Source: Jaltomata sinuosa (lineage: Eukaryota; Streptophyta; Magnoliopsida; Solanales; Solanaceae). Taken from it: DNA of 64,000 nucleotides. Position numbers and translations under genes: made by a program. Under the pieces are notes generated by a model. It saw only the letters and a list, made by a program, of their open reading frames with translations, was not told where the DNA came from and did no database searches. Where the stretch lies: NCBI GenBank assembly GCA_003996215.1, contig QJPP01001737.1:1-64000 (forward strand), in the 5' to 3' direction. The stretch's first letter is position 1; every line of letters starts with the position of its first letter. Below, in pieces: positions 43,310 through 55,378 of the stretch.

Positions 43310-44402
43310 CTACTGCACTGAACATTGGTGGCTTCAACATTAGCAATATATGACTAAGAGGGTTGAGAGAGAGCAATAGAAGAGGGCTAGGCCCATAGGG
43401 TTTAGATGGAGACTCCGGGTGGCTCCAAATCTCGGTATTCAGGAAGACCATCTAGGTCCCCACTACATCTGTCCTAGGGTAGCAGGTGGATCACTAGAGG
43501 CAGTCAAGTTTTGGGAACCAAGTTCGTAGCAGTACATGGCCCAAGAGAAGTCTAGATCAGTTACACTGCATTGTGATACTTGTGGTAAACCACATGCTGG
43601 GATATGCCATCACACTCTACATCATGCTATTCTTGTGTCCATGAGGGTTATATACTGTGATATTATCCATTAAAATACCAACAAGGTTCAGGACAGAGGG
43701 AAAGATCACAAACAAGAACATCTTCCTCAGTATATCCCATAGATCATGGTTCCCAGATTTCATCAGGTAGAGGTTGAGGACAAGAGGGAGCATTTAGTTT
43801 TGGTAGTGGCCAAAATCACACATATGCACTGAGTGGTCATCAGGATTTAGTGTTATCGCCAGATGTTGTGATAGAGTTATTGCATCAACCTATTGATGTG
43901 TCTATCCCAGTTGGTGATTCTATTATTGTTAATAGAGTTTATTAAGGTTTTGTGGTAGACATTATTAGCACCAGAACTTTGCAGACCTGATAGAGTTAGA
44001 GATGCTTGACTTTGATATTATTATAGGCATGGATTGGCTAGCATCTTGTTATGCCAATGTTGACTATTGAGCGAAGACTATTAGATTTCACTTTCTAGGG
44101 GAAGTAGTTCAGCAGTTGAAGAGTAATGCGTAAATGCCAAAAGGCTGGTTTATTTCCTATCATCAGGCCAAGAAAATGATCGTCAAACGTTGTATTTACC
44201 ATATTTTCCTAGTTTATGTGATTGATGCTAAGCCAACAACTCTTCAGTTTATTACAGTGGTTAATGAGTTTCGAGATGCATTTCTAGATGAGCTTTTTGT
44301 TAGTCCCCTAGATGGGAGATTGATTTTTCTAGTGATATATTACTAGATACCTAACTAATATCAATTATCCCATATAGAATTGCACCAGTAGAATTGAAGG
44401 AA
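43310..44402 (+). pseudogene. Older gypsy element: gag, protease and RT-leader remnants
   Basis: Scattered plus-strand fragments follow the PBS. Near 43570 a knuckle-like CDTCGKPHAGICH suggests the end of gag; most of the capsid region is missing. At 43990-44065 ELEMLDFDIIIGMDWLASCY and ANVDY give the second protease block. At 44134-44346 the frame reads GWFISYHQAKKMIVKRCIYH and LQFITVVNEFRDAFLDELFV, the linker and first RT block. Then ISIIPYRIAPVELK-type sequence is cut at 44402 by the minus-strand Athila LTR. Many stops and frame changes make this the most decayed coding region of the window. It is a chromovirus-type relative of the 32586 element. Confidence 0.65.
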
Positions 44403-45911
44403 TGATAATGCTCAAGTAACACTCTCCATACGGATGTGAAGGCGTTTGTTAAGCAAAACAAACTTTATAATTCCTTACGGGAGTCAGGGTCGATCCCATA
44501 GAGAAATGGTAGAGTTCCCTAAAGGATTGTCGTATATCAATCACCAATAGAGTCAATGTTCAAACAACAATAAAAGTAAAAAGGGGTAAATCAAGGAATT
44601 GGGAAATTTGTCACAATCGCAATACAAGCAAAAATGTAAAGTAAATGCAGGTTTGTATCAAGAGAGAGGACGACTAGGGCTATGCTTCCAATGGGACTCG
44701 AGCATGGGTCAAGGTACTTACTCAATTACATAAATTTGCACTAAATAACAGGGGTAGCATTGGTTTTAGGCATAAATGTTAATCTTTTGATCTCACAAAC
44801 ATTTATATAATAGTCTTTATTCAAGCACGATCTTTTTATCATTAACCAACTAATATTAGCTTGGGAAAGTCACACTATCTCTAGCGTAAACTCTTAAATG
44901 GGTGTTTTCGATGAATTGAGCTATTTCTAGCCTCAATATAAATGGAATCCTAAGTACCGACCAGTGAATTCTCATCCAAAATTATGAACCTTTTTCTTAA
45001 GCAAAAAGACAATCAAGTAATTTTAATCAATGTTTGCAACCATTAATTTTAGAGTTAAAACATAGAGAATTTACTAGACCCATATCAATTTAGCAATTAC
45101 AAATACAAATACGCAAGACACATACCCTTTAATCAGTACCCATCATACACATACCCCTAGACGAGGAGACTTAGTCACTTATGCTAAAGGAATAACAAGA
45201 AATACCAAGTGGGTAATTCAATTTCCCTTTAATTAATGGAAGAAGTTTTCAATGTCAAACCTCAATTTACAAAACTATGGTGAATCCAAGGTTGAAGATG
45301 GAGAGAATTGAATGAAACCCTCTATCTTGCTTTGGGAGAATAAACTTGTTCAACAATCAAAAACTATTTAAAATCTGTCAAAAAACTCTCAAAACTAAGC
45401 CCAAATTGGGTTTTAGAAGGTTCCCAAATTATCAAATAAAAGTAGATAAAAATGCCCCTCGGGAGCTGTGTGTCGTAACATGCATTACGCATGTCTCATT
45501 GTGTGCATCGCACAGCTCCACCATAGAAGAGTAGTGCCTCTAGCCAATCTTTGGGTGTTGTGAAAAGTAGGGTGCAGACCGTACCAGGCAAAGTGTGTAT
45601 CGCAAGGCAACAACACCCCTTGTTAGATTATTATTCTTCTTCTGAGCTCTATGCGGAGGAATGTGTGAACCGCACCAAGAATTGTGCGTGTCGTACAACA
45701 GTCGCACCTCTCAACAGAATCTTCATCTCTCTTGATCACTTCACACTTAAACTCCTTTTGAGCTCATTTTGGTCCAATTCCTTATTTTCTACTTTTGACT
45801 AAGAGTATCTGCATTCACATCAATAAAGCCATAAGAACCTCTAAATCTTATCGAAACATGCAATAATTCATGATTAAAGGCTCAATAAGTTGGTAAATTA
45901 CCGACTTATCA
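44403..45911 (-). repeat. Athila 3' LTR (1,509 bp)
   Basis: On the minus strand it starts TGATAAGTCGGTAATTTACC at 45911 and ends GAGCATTATCA at 44403. It matches 62654-63716 and, more loosely, the solo LTR at 29911-31374. The part at 45460-45720 has a cluster of GTGTG/CGCAC modules. Flanking bases on the low side are AGGAA. Confidence 0.88.
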
Positions 45912-45927
45912 AACCCCCAAACTTAAA
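45912..45927 (-). promoter_or_regulatory. Polypurine tract of the minus-strand Athila element
   Basis: The minus strand reads TTTAAGTTTGGGGGTT immediately before TGATAAG, the Athila-type PPT. Confidence 0.8.
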
Positions 45928-47789
45928 CAATTGCTTGTCTTCAAGCAAGTTACTCACAAGGTAAGGAATGAATTATCCTCTAAAACTCAATCTAGGCACA
46001 AAAGATTAATCTATTCTAAAACTAAAAAAAATATTAAATAAAAGACTTGAACAAAAGAAAACTACAGTTCTTATTTCAATTTGGACCACCACATTCTCAA
46101 GGCAATTGCTCATTTCAAAACATTCATAAAAAAAACTTCATTTCTCATTCAAAAATAGGGGAATTTGCTATTCAAAACAAGATTAAGCTTCTCAAGTCAT
46201 TGATATGGACCATCAAGGTTTGCTGCGAGATTGAAATAGAGACTTTATATTTCAATTCGAGTGCATAGTGTCACTTACCACAAGAGAGAATCCCACTCAC
46301 AATCATGCAATTCACACTACAAGGGATTATAAGAGAACCACAAAGACTCTCACACTCTCAAGGAAGTTCAAGTGCACACGTGTCGAACCATAGGCTTGCC
46401 CTTCATGTAAATCACAACTAATGTAGAGTGATCAAGCTCGGAATCACTAAGGAGTTGTGGGTTACAATGTCGGCTAGGGTTAAGGTGAGGATTGCATTTG
46501 GCTCAAGTGAATAAACCTCCCTAACACTCTTTGTTATCATTATTAACACCGCTCACTTTTTCAAGTTTTTGCTTCACCTTATTTCCCCCTCACACAACCC
46601 AGGCTTGTCCCTTAAACTTGATTATTCAACCATTCTGTATCACCATCACTTGGTTGGACCAATTCTTTTCTTTTAATTTTTATCATTGCCTTTGGTATTT
46701 TGGAGCAATTTTTAATTCACATAAGGTGCTACCTTGTACTTGAAGTACATTCCTTTTCTTCTCCACATTGAGTACATACACCCCCAAACTTAGGCTTTTG
46801 CTATGTTATCTTTTCAATTCCCCCCCCCCCCAAACTTAGGCTTTTAGACTATGTTTCACTTCCGAGCCAATAGGGAGGATGGGTGCAAGAATAGAGTTTC
46901 CAAAAGGGGTCAAGGTGTCAATAAGGTGCCAAAGAAAGGTCACAAGCTCAAAGGGGTTCACTAGGATCAATGTCAAGGGAAGACATTTGGGTGGAGTGGC
47001 TATTCAAAATGGACCTATGATCATTTTCCAAGCTCGATAACATCTAGGATTTTTCCTTGAATCACACTCGAGGAAAGTTCTAGATGACACATATACACAA
47101 GAATCAAAGGATAGCCTCAACACACATGTCATCATATCACAAGAATTATCAGCACTAGTCTAAAAATCAATTGGGACAAATGACTTTTGACAAGCTATTC
47201 TGAGTTCATTACACACTCGTTTGTGAATGGATCAAGCCAAACCAAGAGTGTGCAAGTCATCAAAAGAGAATGCTTTTCTCAAAATTCATTTTCCCTCTTT
47301 CCTTTGATTTTCAAAAACTTCTTGCCAAGAAAATTTTTCGGTGAGTCCATTTCGAGACAAGCACAACATGGACTCAAATTAAAACTAAAACTTTGCATTT
47401 TCCCTTAAGAAAGTTGCCTCTCAATATATCATAGGGTAACACCAACCCAGTTCTCCATAAAAAAAAACATTTTGCTCCTTGGGAAAGAACCATGGTATTT
47501 TGAAAACCCTTGAAGTTTATTGCTAATCTACTATTTACAAGGTGACTACAAATTTGTGTGGTCATGAATTATTTAGAACAAGCCTCAACATAGTACCTTA
47601 GCACATTTGCAACGCAGGGGTAGTAAAACAATGGAATAGTGTAGGACTAACCCGGCAACATAACTAAAATTAAAAACATCAAGCCCGATGAGGGCAATGT
47701 ATCACAATCTTGATGCACAAATAAAATTACACAAATAAGAATGAGTGCAAAAACTCCCTGGTGATACTAATGATGATGAGATGCCTCCT
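45928..47789 (-). other. Athila 3' non-coding region
   Basis: This is non-coding DNA between the env-position ORF and the PPT. It is homologous to 56707-58597 of the nested element and, at 47091-47657, to 2390-2946. It contains two extra PPT-like G-tracts (see 46780-46846). Short open frames in it show no domain. Confidence 0.65.
46780..46846 (-). promoter_or_regulatory. Two internal PPT-like tracts, one with a 12-G run
   Basis: On the minus strand AAAAGCCTAAGTTTGGGGGT occurs at 46780-46798. A near-copy, AAAAGCCTAAGTTTG followed by a run ending in 12 G in all (plus-strand C run 46820-46831), occurs at 46820-46846. They lie about 870-900 bases from the LTR. A matching tract is at 57733-57751 in the nested element. 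Confidence 0.6.
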
Positions 47790-49437
47790 TGAGTAAAATC
47801 AGTGTGGTGGCCTAGGATGCTGAGGTACCGGTGATGCCAGTGGAGGAATGTAGGCATGCTCTAGGTCTATCTGAAATCCCTCCACTAATGGGATTTATGG
47901 GTCCCATCAGACCTGGAGGAGGCTGGACAGTTCAACAACCTCCAATTTGTCATCACAAGTCATTAACTCATAGTATGAGAACCTCGATTGTGGACCCTAT
48001 TATTTCTCATAAGACATGGGAGGTTCTGCATAAGTGCCTTCATGAATAGATCAATCTTTTTGTGAATCTCAAATGTTCCTTCTTCATTATTCGAATCCAA
48101 ACTCATGTACCAATCATCAGGAGGGCAAGAATTCCTTGGAGAGGACATAGAATTTGGTGCCTGTAGATTAAGATCACATTTAGAGATCTTTGGCTCAATA
48201 TGTTATATCACTTGCCTAAGCTCATAAACATCCACTTCCATTGTATCCACCTTAGAATAAAGTTTACTCACACTCGACACCACCGTCTTCAAGGCTGATT
48301 TGATGGTGGATTGAATCAAGCTTGAAATGTACCTAGCCACCTTGTGCAAGCGCTCCTCATTATGGCGAACAAGGTGAGAAAGTTTAAGGAAATTACCAGA
48401 AGTAGATGTGGTTCAGAGAGCCATATGGGTGGTGTTTGACGCTTCCTGAGATGGGGATGAAAAGTCCAAATGATCATAAGCAACAGTCTCAACATCTGTA
48501 TTGCCTCTTACGACACTTGGAATTGAGCAAGGTATCTTTTCTTGACATGCAAGGAATCTTTTTCTTGACTTGTATCTAATTGACCATTCCAGTAGCTTAG
48601 CTAATTTTGTCCAATGAACAAAGCTAAGGGCAGTTTGCTTGGAAACATAGAAGTCTAATGAGAATAGGAAAACCCATGGACATGGTTTCCTGTCTAGCTC
48701 TCTGCTTGAGTTGTTTGGAAATGATCTCTCCTTCATGTAATGGGAGGATAGACATGATATAAGCAATTAGAATGGCCACCTCTATAGTCACCATAGTTTT
48801 GTGACTAGTTGGGATGAGTCGTGCGCATACAAAATCTAACCACATCCGAGCTTCAAACTTAAGATTTGACCGATAGATGGGACCTTTTGAGATGTCCTTA
48901 AGAGGAGTTTCTTCAGTGATAATACCCGCAACCAATTCGTACTGGTCCTCTTTTGTATCCACACATTCCAAATATCTTGACTCTATAATTGAATCATCAT
49001 GCCATATAGTAAAATGAATGGCCACTGGTGTAATATCAATTATCTGCCCCTCACCCAAATGGAATCTAGGCACGATAGCTTTTTTGTTAGGACCTTATAC
49101 TTTAAAATGTCTTGCCTAACCTGTTATGAGGCATAGAACTCCCTCACCAACTCTGGGAAATATGGGCCGACAGTCATAGAAAGGAGGTCCAAAACCTTAT
49201 CCAAAACTACTTAGGGATGTTTGGGAAATCAGCTTCAAAGGCTTCCACATCAAACCCTTTCTCTTTCAAGAATGGTCGCTTCTCCCGAAACTTAATAAAG
49301 TAAGCCTCCTTTCCTTCAAGGCGAAACAATATTTCTGATTTAGAAGGCCCTTCCTCCTGAATAGGGGCCCCTAGATTCTTAGATGTTGAAGCTTAATTTC
49401 TAGCATGGCTTTTCTGATGATGCTTAGTAGGAGCCAT
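47790..49437 (-). pseudogene. Env-position ORF with putative plant transposon domain
   Basis: A minus-strand ATG at 49437 opens MAPTKHHQKSHARN, followed by a stop, then ILFRLEGKEAYFIKFREKRP and EKGFDVEAFEADFP. The central part (48624-49073) reads FEARMWLDFVCARLIPTSHK, VAILIAYIMSILPLHEGEII and MGFPILIRLLCFQA. This is the 'putative plant transposon protein' domain (Pfam Transposase_32 type), known from the ORF after pol in Athila elements. A degenerate, partly helical C-terminus follows to about 47790. At least four stops interrupt it. The role is unknown; the position has led to comparison with env, but I see no signal peptide or membrane segment. It is homologous to 55379-56706. Confidence 0.65.
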
Positions 49438-51225
49438 GATCCCGGAAATGGAGGTTAGTGTATGCACCATACTTGTACTCACCATGTGCTTGCATGCTTG
49501 CATCAAATGAAAGACAAAAATGCTACAAGAAGTTATTGAAGTAAAAAGAAATAGAATGCAACAAAGAAGAAAAACAGAACAGGTAACTGATTACTTGTGG
49601 GAACTTCGTGCAGATTGCACCAAGAAAAGTATGTGTGGCACGAAGAGTCACAAAAGCTAACAGAACTTGAGGTGATTTATTCTCTGGGGTGCGGGGGCTG
49701 GTGCAATTCGCATGAGCTAAAGTGTGCATCGCACTAGCCTCCGCCTCAGAAATCAATGAATTGGCAGCCATTATCAATCAAGGTGCAAAACCTTGTGCGT
49801 CTCTCATGTAAAGGCTTGTGCACCGTATACGAAATACACAAGGAAACAAATGCAAATTTTGAATTCCTCATCTTCTTGTGTGTTTCATATGTGATTCGCA
49901 GACAATACCTGTGGAATACACTTGGCAACAAACACCACACTAATAATCTAACATTTTAAATAAGAGGGCTAAGCATAATATGACTAACACCAAAGAATCC
50001 GACTACTCAGACTTCCCCGTGATCCATTAACCCAATTTAAAACAAAAAGAAGAACTTAATGACTTCCCTTAAGAAGGACGTTACCCCGTCTATCATTGGG
50101 AACATCAAGCTTTCAACTACAAATAATTGGGTACATTCATCCAACCATAATTCATACCCCTAACCAATATCACATATACCCAACAAAATATTAAACATAG
50201 AACATGGGAACAATAGTAGTAACAATTTCAGCCCCAAACATCAATTTCCACAAGAAACTCATAAAGATGATGATTTGCCTTTAAGAATGATGTCACTAAG
50301 TCTATCATAGGGACAAATCATGCACCAACACAAGTGGGTTACTCAAACTTCACCCAAAACATAGATTTTTAAGGCTAAAAATTACCACAACCAACATGCA
50401 TCATCATATTTTCAAGTTCTATCAAGTTAATCCTAAGCAAAATAAATAATATAACCCAAAATTGGGGATTCAAATTTTTTGGATCTTACCCAAAATCAAC
50501 ATAGTAATTTTAATGAGCATGCTTCACAATATGAGTTTCCAATCAATATAAAAACATGCATTTAGTGTAAGGGAACTTACCACAAGTGAAGATTAGATAG
50601 AGGGAAGCAAAAATTAAAGCTTTTAAAGTTCTACAATGGAGACATACTTTTTGACCCAAAGGGATGATAGTGGCAATTGGTGGTAATGATGTTTGGATAA
50701 GTAGGGGAAAGATTTGGGAGGGTTTGAGGGATTTTTGGGTAGTTTTGAGAGAGAAATGTAGAGGTTTGAGCTGAAAATATGGAAGAAAGAGGTAAAGGTG
50801 GCGGTTTTAAAAGAAGAAAGGAAGGAGAAGGGTCACCAGGTCGGCCTCTGGGTCGGGTCAAACAAATTTTAAAACTTACCTTGGTGCTCTACGACGTGCA
50901 TTTCGCACAAGCCTATGTGTGCATCGCACAACATTTTTCACCATATTATTTCTTGCCTACGTTTAGCCTAGCATTCTGCCTTTGTGTGCATTGGAGGTGC
51001 GATGCGCACAGGTGCAGAACACACAGTCCAGTATACGTGACCTCCAACTTGACATTTTTCTTCTAGATCTTCTATTTTGAGATGCGTTACCCCATGCGGC
51101 GCGTATAATGGTGTGTGCAAACTGCATGGGCTTTTGCATATCCCCTTTTTTCCTTGTTTTTCCACTTGGTCATTTTTTCTCATCATGCATTTCCTATAAA
51201 GACACCAAAAACAACAAAAGGTAAC
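49438..51225 (-). other. Athila internal DNA upstream of the env-position ORF
   Basis: This is non-coding leader between the nested insertion site and the ORF start at 49437. It is rich in modules such as GTGCGATGCGCACA and GCATCGCAC (49590-49910, 50880-51130). Two short repeats of TTAAGAANGANGT...TCTATCAT (50070-50100, 50280-50310) recall 57160-57190 on the opposite strand. Short open frames are unsupported. Confidence 0.5.
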
Positions 51226-52595
51226 TGATAAGTTGGTATTATACCTACTCATTTAGCTTTTAATCTTATGCTTTTTCTAAGGTAAAGTGAGAATAATAGT
51301 GCAACTAACACGGATTACTTCTATTTTATAGATTACTGTATTATTGAAGTGTTCGAGAAAGATTCAGATTAAAACAAGTCAAAATAGGGTTATTTGAAGA
51401 GGCAAATAATTGGTAGCTGGATATACCTATGTGCACGTGGTGGTCCACACACGCACGCAAAGTTCAACTAAGGGAAAGCTCCACCGATACACTAAACTGA
51501 CTGTGTATGTGAAGGTCAACCAGACGAAGACATTTTGCGTACACTATGAGTCTTCCACGTAGGTGAAGAAGAAAGCGTCAGCTGCAGGGAAGATTTTGAA
51601 ATATCCATTTTTGGAAACCCCAATCCACATAAAAGCTCTTCTCAACCACTTTTGAAAGAGAGACTGGATTTTTCACAGTTATTCTTCAACCAATTCATCC
51701 TTAGTCTTAGAGTGAAAAACTTAGGGCTAGTTCGAGGAGCAAGTTCATCCTCCAACACCATTGGAGTGAAGATCAAAAGATTTTATTATAAAATCTTTAG
51801 TTCCCTTCTTCAACTCTTGCTTTGTATTGCTTAATCTATTGATGTGTTGGTTGATTTGAGATTTGAATATTGTGTTAGATATAAACAATATTTGGGTGTG
51901 ATTTATTATCTTACGCTTTTACAATTTATTAAGTATTTTCTAGTTTATTAATTGGGTCTTCGATTCTCTAATTGATCTTGCGCTTGAATTGAGTCTAAAG
52001 GGAGTGATCACCTCTTGGACTTGCCCCTTTTACCTTGATTTGGTTTGAAAGAGTGAATTAAGGTGGGAAAATATTGATGAGCACTAACTTGAGGCTTTAA
52101 CCCTTATTTAAGAAATTAGCTATAAATAGTGATTCTAGTGTCACCATTATTGGAAGAGCTTTGTTAATGCTTAGCTATGTTTGAGAGAACTAGTTGGGGT
52201 ATATTCATCGATGGTCGAGAGATGTTGGTGAATTATCGATACTTCCTAGGCTTGTTTCATTTGACCCATGATTAATTTAGCTAGTATTTGGTAAACTTGT
52301 AATGGATCGTATGTATTTGAAGTAATACACATTCCTAAATCTCCTTTGTGATCCTTGCGTTGGGGAGAGTTGGTAAACCTTGCAATTTCAACATCTCTCG
52401 TGTTTTCAACTACAAACACCCATTTTACTTACTTTGCTCTTTGAACTTCAATAAGTTGCTTTCATTTATTACTATCTCAATCACGATTACATTATTCTTT
52501 GTGGGATTGACCCTGACTCCCATCGAAAATATAAATGTAGTTTGCATAACGATCGCTGATACCTCCATCTTGAAGAGTACATTTTAGCGTTATCA
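51226..52595 (+). repeat. 5' LTR of the nested Athila element (1,370 bp)
   Basis: It starts TGATAAGTTGGTATTATACC and ends TTTTAGCGTTATCA. It aligns along its whole length with 58598-59990, with substitutions roughly every ten bases in the first 250 bases by eye, which indicates an old insertion. The ends are shared with the minus-strand Athila LTR family. Confidence 0.9.
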
Positions 52596-52599
52596 AAAA

Positions 52600-52617
52600 T
52601 GGCTCTGTTGTCGGGGA
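52600..52617 (+). promoter_or_regulatory. Primer binding site, tRNA-Asp type
   Basis: TGGCTCTGTTGTCGGGGA matches TGGCGCCGTTGCCGGGGA, the complement of the plant tRNA-Asp 3' end, with three substitutions. It begins four bases after the LTR. Athila elements use this primer. Confidence 0.85.
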
Positions 52618-52723
52618 ATAATTTGGCGTATTGATTTAGTTTAGAATTGAGTTTACTTACACTAGTTTAAATTTGTTTGTATTTGTTTTTGTTTTAGTTA
52701 GTTTTATTTTGTTGCTTGATTAT

Positions 52724-54217
52724 ATGGCATCTCAAAATGTTAGAAGTGTTGATGATTGAAACCCTTAGTATAATGATCCTTGTTGTTATTGTGGAGGACC
52801 CCACCATTGGCAAAAGTGTAAGATTAGACCTAGGAGAGGGAGGTATTCACCTTCTCACTCTTATGATGGGTGTAATTGCTATTTGTGTGGTGGTCGTGAT
52901 GGACATTGGAGCAATTTCCCTAATGACCATCATTCTCCCCCCTCTTATGCTAAAAATAGTGATAGTGGTACTTGTGATCTTAATAGGAACCATAACCTAG
53001 CAAGCAAAGAAGGAATATGTGCCAAGCTCAAATTCCTCTTGTCCATGCAAGACAACTTAGAGGAGGGTGTACTGTCCATAAAGAAAGTCTTTGTGGATAC
53101 AATAGTTAAGGAAGAAGAGGAGAGAAATCATGCCACACAATTCATGGCAGATTTGCCCACTCCTCTTGATCAAGTTGATAAAGAAGATACCTACTCCGGT
53201 GGTATATGTTTCAAGCTCCGAGCTCTCTTGGATATGTAAGATAACTTAGAAGAGGGTGTGAAATCCATAAAGAAATGCTTTGTGGATACGAGAGCTAAGG
53301 AAGAAGAAGAGAGAAATTGTGCCACGTAATTCATGGTGGATTTGTCCACTCCTCTTGATCATATTGGTGAAGAAAACCCTCCAAGCTTAGAATATCAATA
53401 TGTCTCGAAAATTAAGCCTAATCAAATTTACTTTAGGGATGGTGATGATGATTTGCAAAATATGGAATCGCCCGAGGGTGATTTTGTACCGTTAGTGGTT
53501 GAACCTCAACAAGAGGAAATATTTGTATTAGGTGAGGTTGTGATCCTATAATGGGTGTTAAATCGAGCTCATCAACTTGAAGCCTATGGGGAACAACGTG
53601 AAAGAATGCTACCAATGTTTGAGATATTGTTGAAAAGGAATGCTAAGAGAAGTCAAAAAGAAGGGCTACTTGAAATTGCTATCTAAAATTTGAACACCCA
53701 TGTAAATGCTTGTGTTGAAAGATGCACAATTGTAGGTAGTAGTTTTGAGTTGTTCCCTATAGAAGAGGATGAAACAAGGGATGCTCATGAATTGAAGGTG
53801 TTGTGGCAACCAACCATCCCATACATGAATCGTGATGCCAAAATGAAATGAATGATACTAGAGTTGCAATGCAAAGTACAATGGTTCAGCTTGAAATACT
53901 ATAGTTTATTCGAAAGTGAGGATGTTATGAATGAGGCAAAATTGAGAGTGGGGACGCCCAAATCTTACTCCAACCATTTTTCAACTTTAAGTTTGGATGA
54001 ATGGATGAAAGACAAAGTAATTAAGCTTTTGGAAGACCTTGGAAAAATGATGGATCGAGTTTTATCTGGTTTTAAGTTTGTCGTGAATAGAAGGCAAAGT
54101 GACCGTCCTAACTTGAAGGCAAAAAAGTGCAAAATACGACACCAAGAAAATGGCCTTGTCATGTTCTCACCTTCACTCTGTAATTTTCACTGGAAGTTTG
54201 ATTCAAGTTTGGGTTGA
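52724..54217 (+). pseudogene. Unrecognised ORF1 of the nested element, CCHC-like motifs
   Basis: An ATG at 52724 (MASQNVRSVDD) opens a frame of 498 codons kept to 54217 without any frameshift but with seven internal stops. The N-terminus has two zinc-knuckle-like motifs, CCYCGGPHHWQKC and CYLCGGRDGHWSNF; the second lacks its final Cys. Next comes a two-copy, 63-residue acidic repeat (53012-53389) containing DNLEEGV-SIKK-FVDT and KEEEERN. An acidic segment follows, then a C-terminal part with LSLDEWMKDKVIKLLEDLGK and a basic KAKKCKIRHQ. I see no retropepsin, RT or capsid block. It might be a highly diverged gag-like RNA-binding protein, but I do not recognise the family. It occupies the place where gag-pol would be. 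Confidence 0.55.
53012..53389 (+). repeat. 189-bp (63-codon) tandem duplication inside ORF1
   Basis: Unit 1 (53012-53200) and unit 2 (53201-53389) are in frame and share GG.ATATGT...CAAGCTC, GA.AACTTAGA.GAGGGTGT and ACTCCTCTTGATCA. Both encode LEEGV-SIKK and EEEERN-AT-FM-DL-TPLD. Unit 2 has two stops. Confidence 0.8.
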
Positions 54218-55378
54218 AGGTTCATATCCTCAAAGTGGAGATCTAAGTGGTGACATGTCTTACATCGCGACGTGATGTTAAATTGAGCACTTGATGGGAG
54301 GCAACCCATCATTTGATTTATTTTTAGGTGCCCAAGGGAATAAGAAGAGGACCCAAGTGTTGAAAAGCACCAAAAATACCTTTGAAGATCAGGCATTTCG
54401 CACCTGGAAGAATGGCTGTCTCATATGCCTTCGCATGGGTAAAAAGTGAACTGGGCAAAAAGGTTGGCTTGTGCGAATGGGGTCTATTTCGCACCCCTCG
54501 ATGTGATCATCGCACCCACTTTCGCATGAGAAAATAGTAAGTTGGGCGAAAAATTGAAAATCTAGTCAAACGATCCTTCTTCATGTTCGTGATGGACCAG
54601 CCACTTGCATGAAGGTTCATCAATTCATGAACTCCACGTACGCCATGGACCGCCTGCGTTCGCGAAGCTCTCAGCAAATATCCAGGTTTTAAAATGAGTA
54701 GAGATTTAAAAAAAGGGGACCAAAGGCTTTTTAACCCAAGGGTTGTTTCCTTAAGCACACAAATAAATACATCAACTCTTCCATCCATTGCATTACGAAT
54801 TTCCATACATAAGGTATGAACACTATCCCTACTTATATATTAAAATAGTTCTCCTCCTTCCTATTTAATATGTTCAAAAAATATGAAAAACTTGGAGTTG
54901 GGTTAAGAACTTTCTTGCTTTAAATCATGTGTCATGTGTTCTTAGTTTAATAAATCATTGGGTGAAATTGATTGAAAGTATTTTCTAAATGGTGGGATGA
55001 AAATGTTGTGCTTAGATAGGTTCAAACACTTTGGGAAATCGAGAAAGAGCAACTTGCCACCCATGTGTTTGACATAATGCCTCAAAGGACTGTGAACTGG
55101 GCGAAGTATATGACCTTCACATACGTGATCGCCTGGCCACATACGCGAAGGAGAAAAGTTTGTAAAAAAAAAAATTGCCTTCCCGGAAACAGCCAGCTAG
55201 CTGGCTGCATACGCAAAGAGCACATGCTGGTAGTAGCTAAAACAATAGCTTAGCACTGAGTGCCTCAGAATTTTTTTTAATAATTTCTTTGGCCTAATTA
55301 TTTCATAACACATTGTTTAAAGAGTCCCAAAGAACTTTTTACATGTTGGTTTCTTTTATAGGTTCTTTGATCCTAAAA
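54218..55378 (+). other. Spacer with conserved Athila GGGAGGCAACCC motif
   Basis: This is non-coding DNA between ORF1 and ORF2. GCACTTGATGGGAGGCAACC (54287-54306) with the preceding TCGCGACGTGATGTTAAAT is the post-pol signature of Athila elements; its counterpart lies on the minus strand at 60010-60063. Clusters of TTCGCAC/TTCGCATG modules lie at 54390-54660 and 55090-55215. No gene is supported. Confidence 0.6.

Noticed and set aside
44488..44498. GGGTCGATCCC, resembling a tRNA T-arm (also at 62739-62749)
   Set aside because: It occurs at the same place in both Athila LTRs, with no acceptor or anticodon stem around it. It is an LTR sequence, not a tRNA gene.
50631..51252. Open frames on both strands upstream of the nested Athila insertion, as a possible host gene
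   Set aside because: Pro/Ser-rich minus-strand frame and Gly/Arg-rich plus-strand frame are mirror images of the same low-complexity DNA. The region is continuous with Athila internal DNA.
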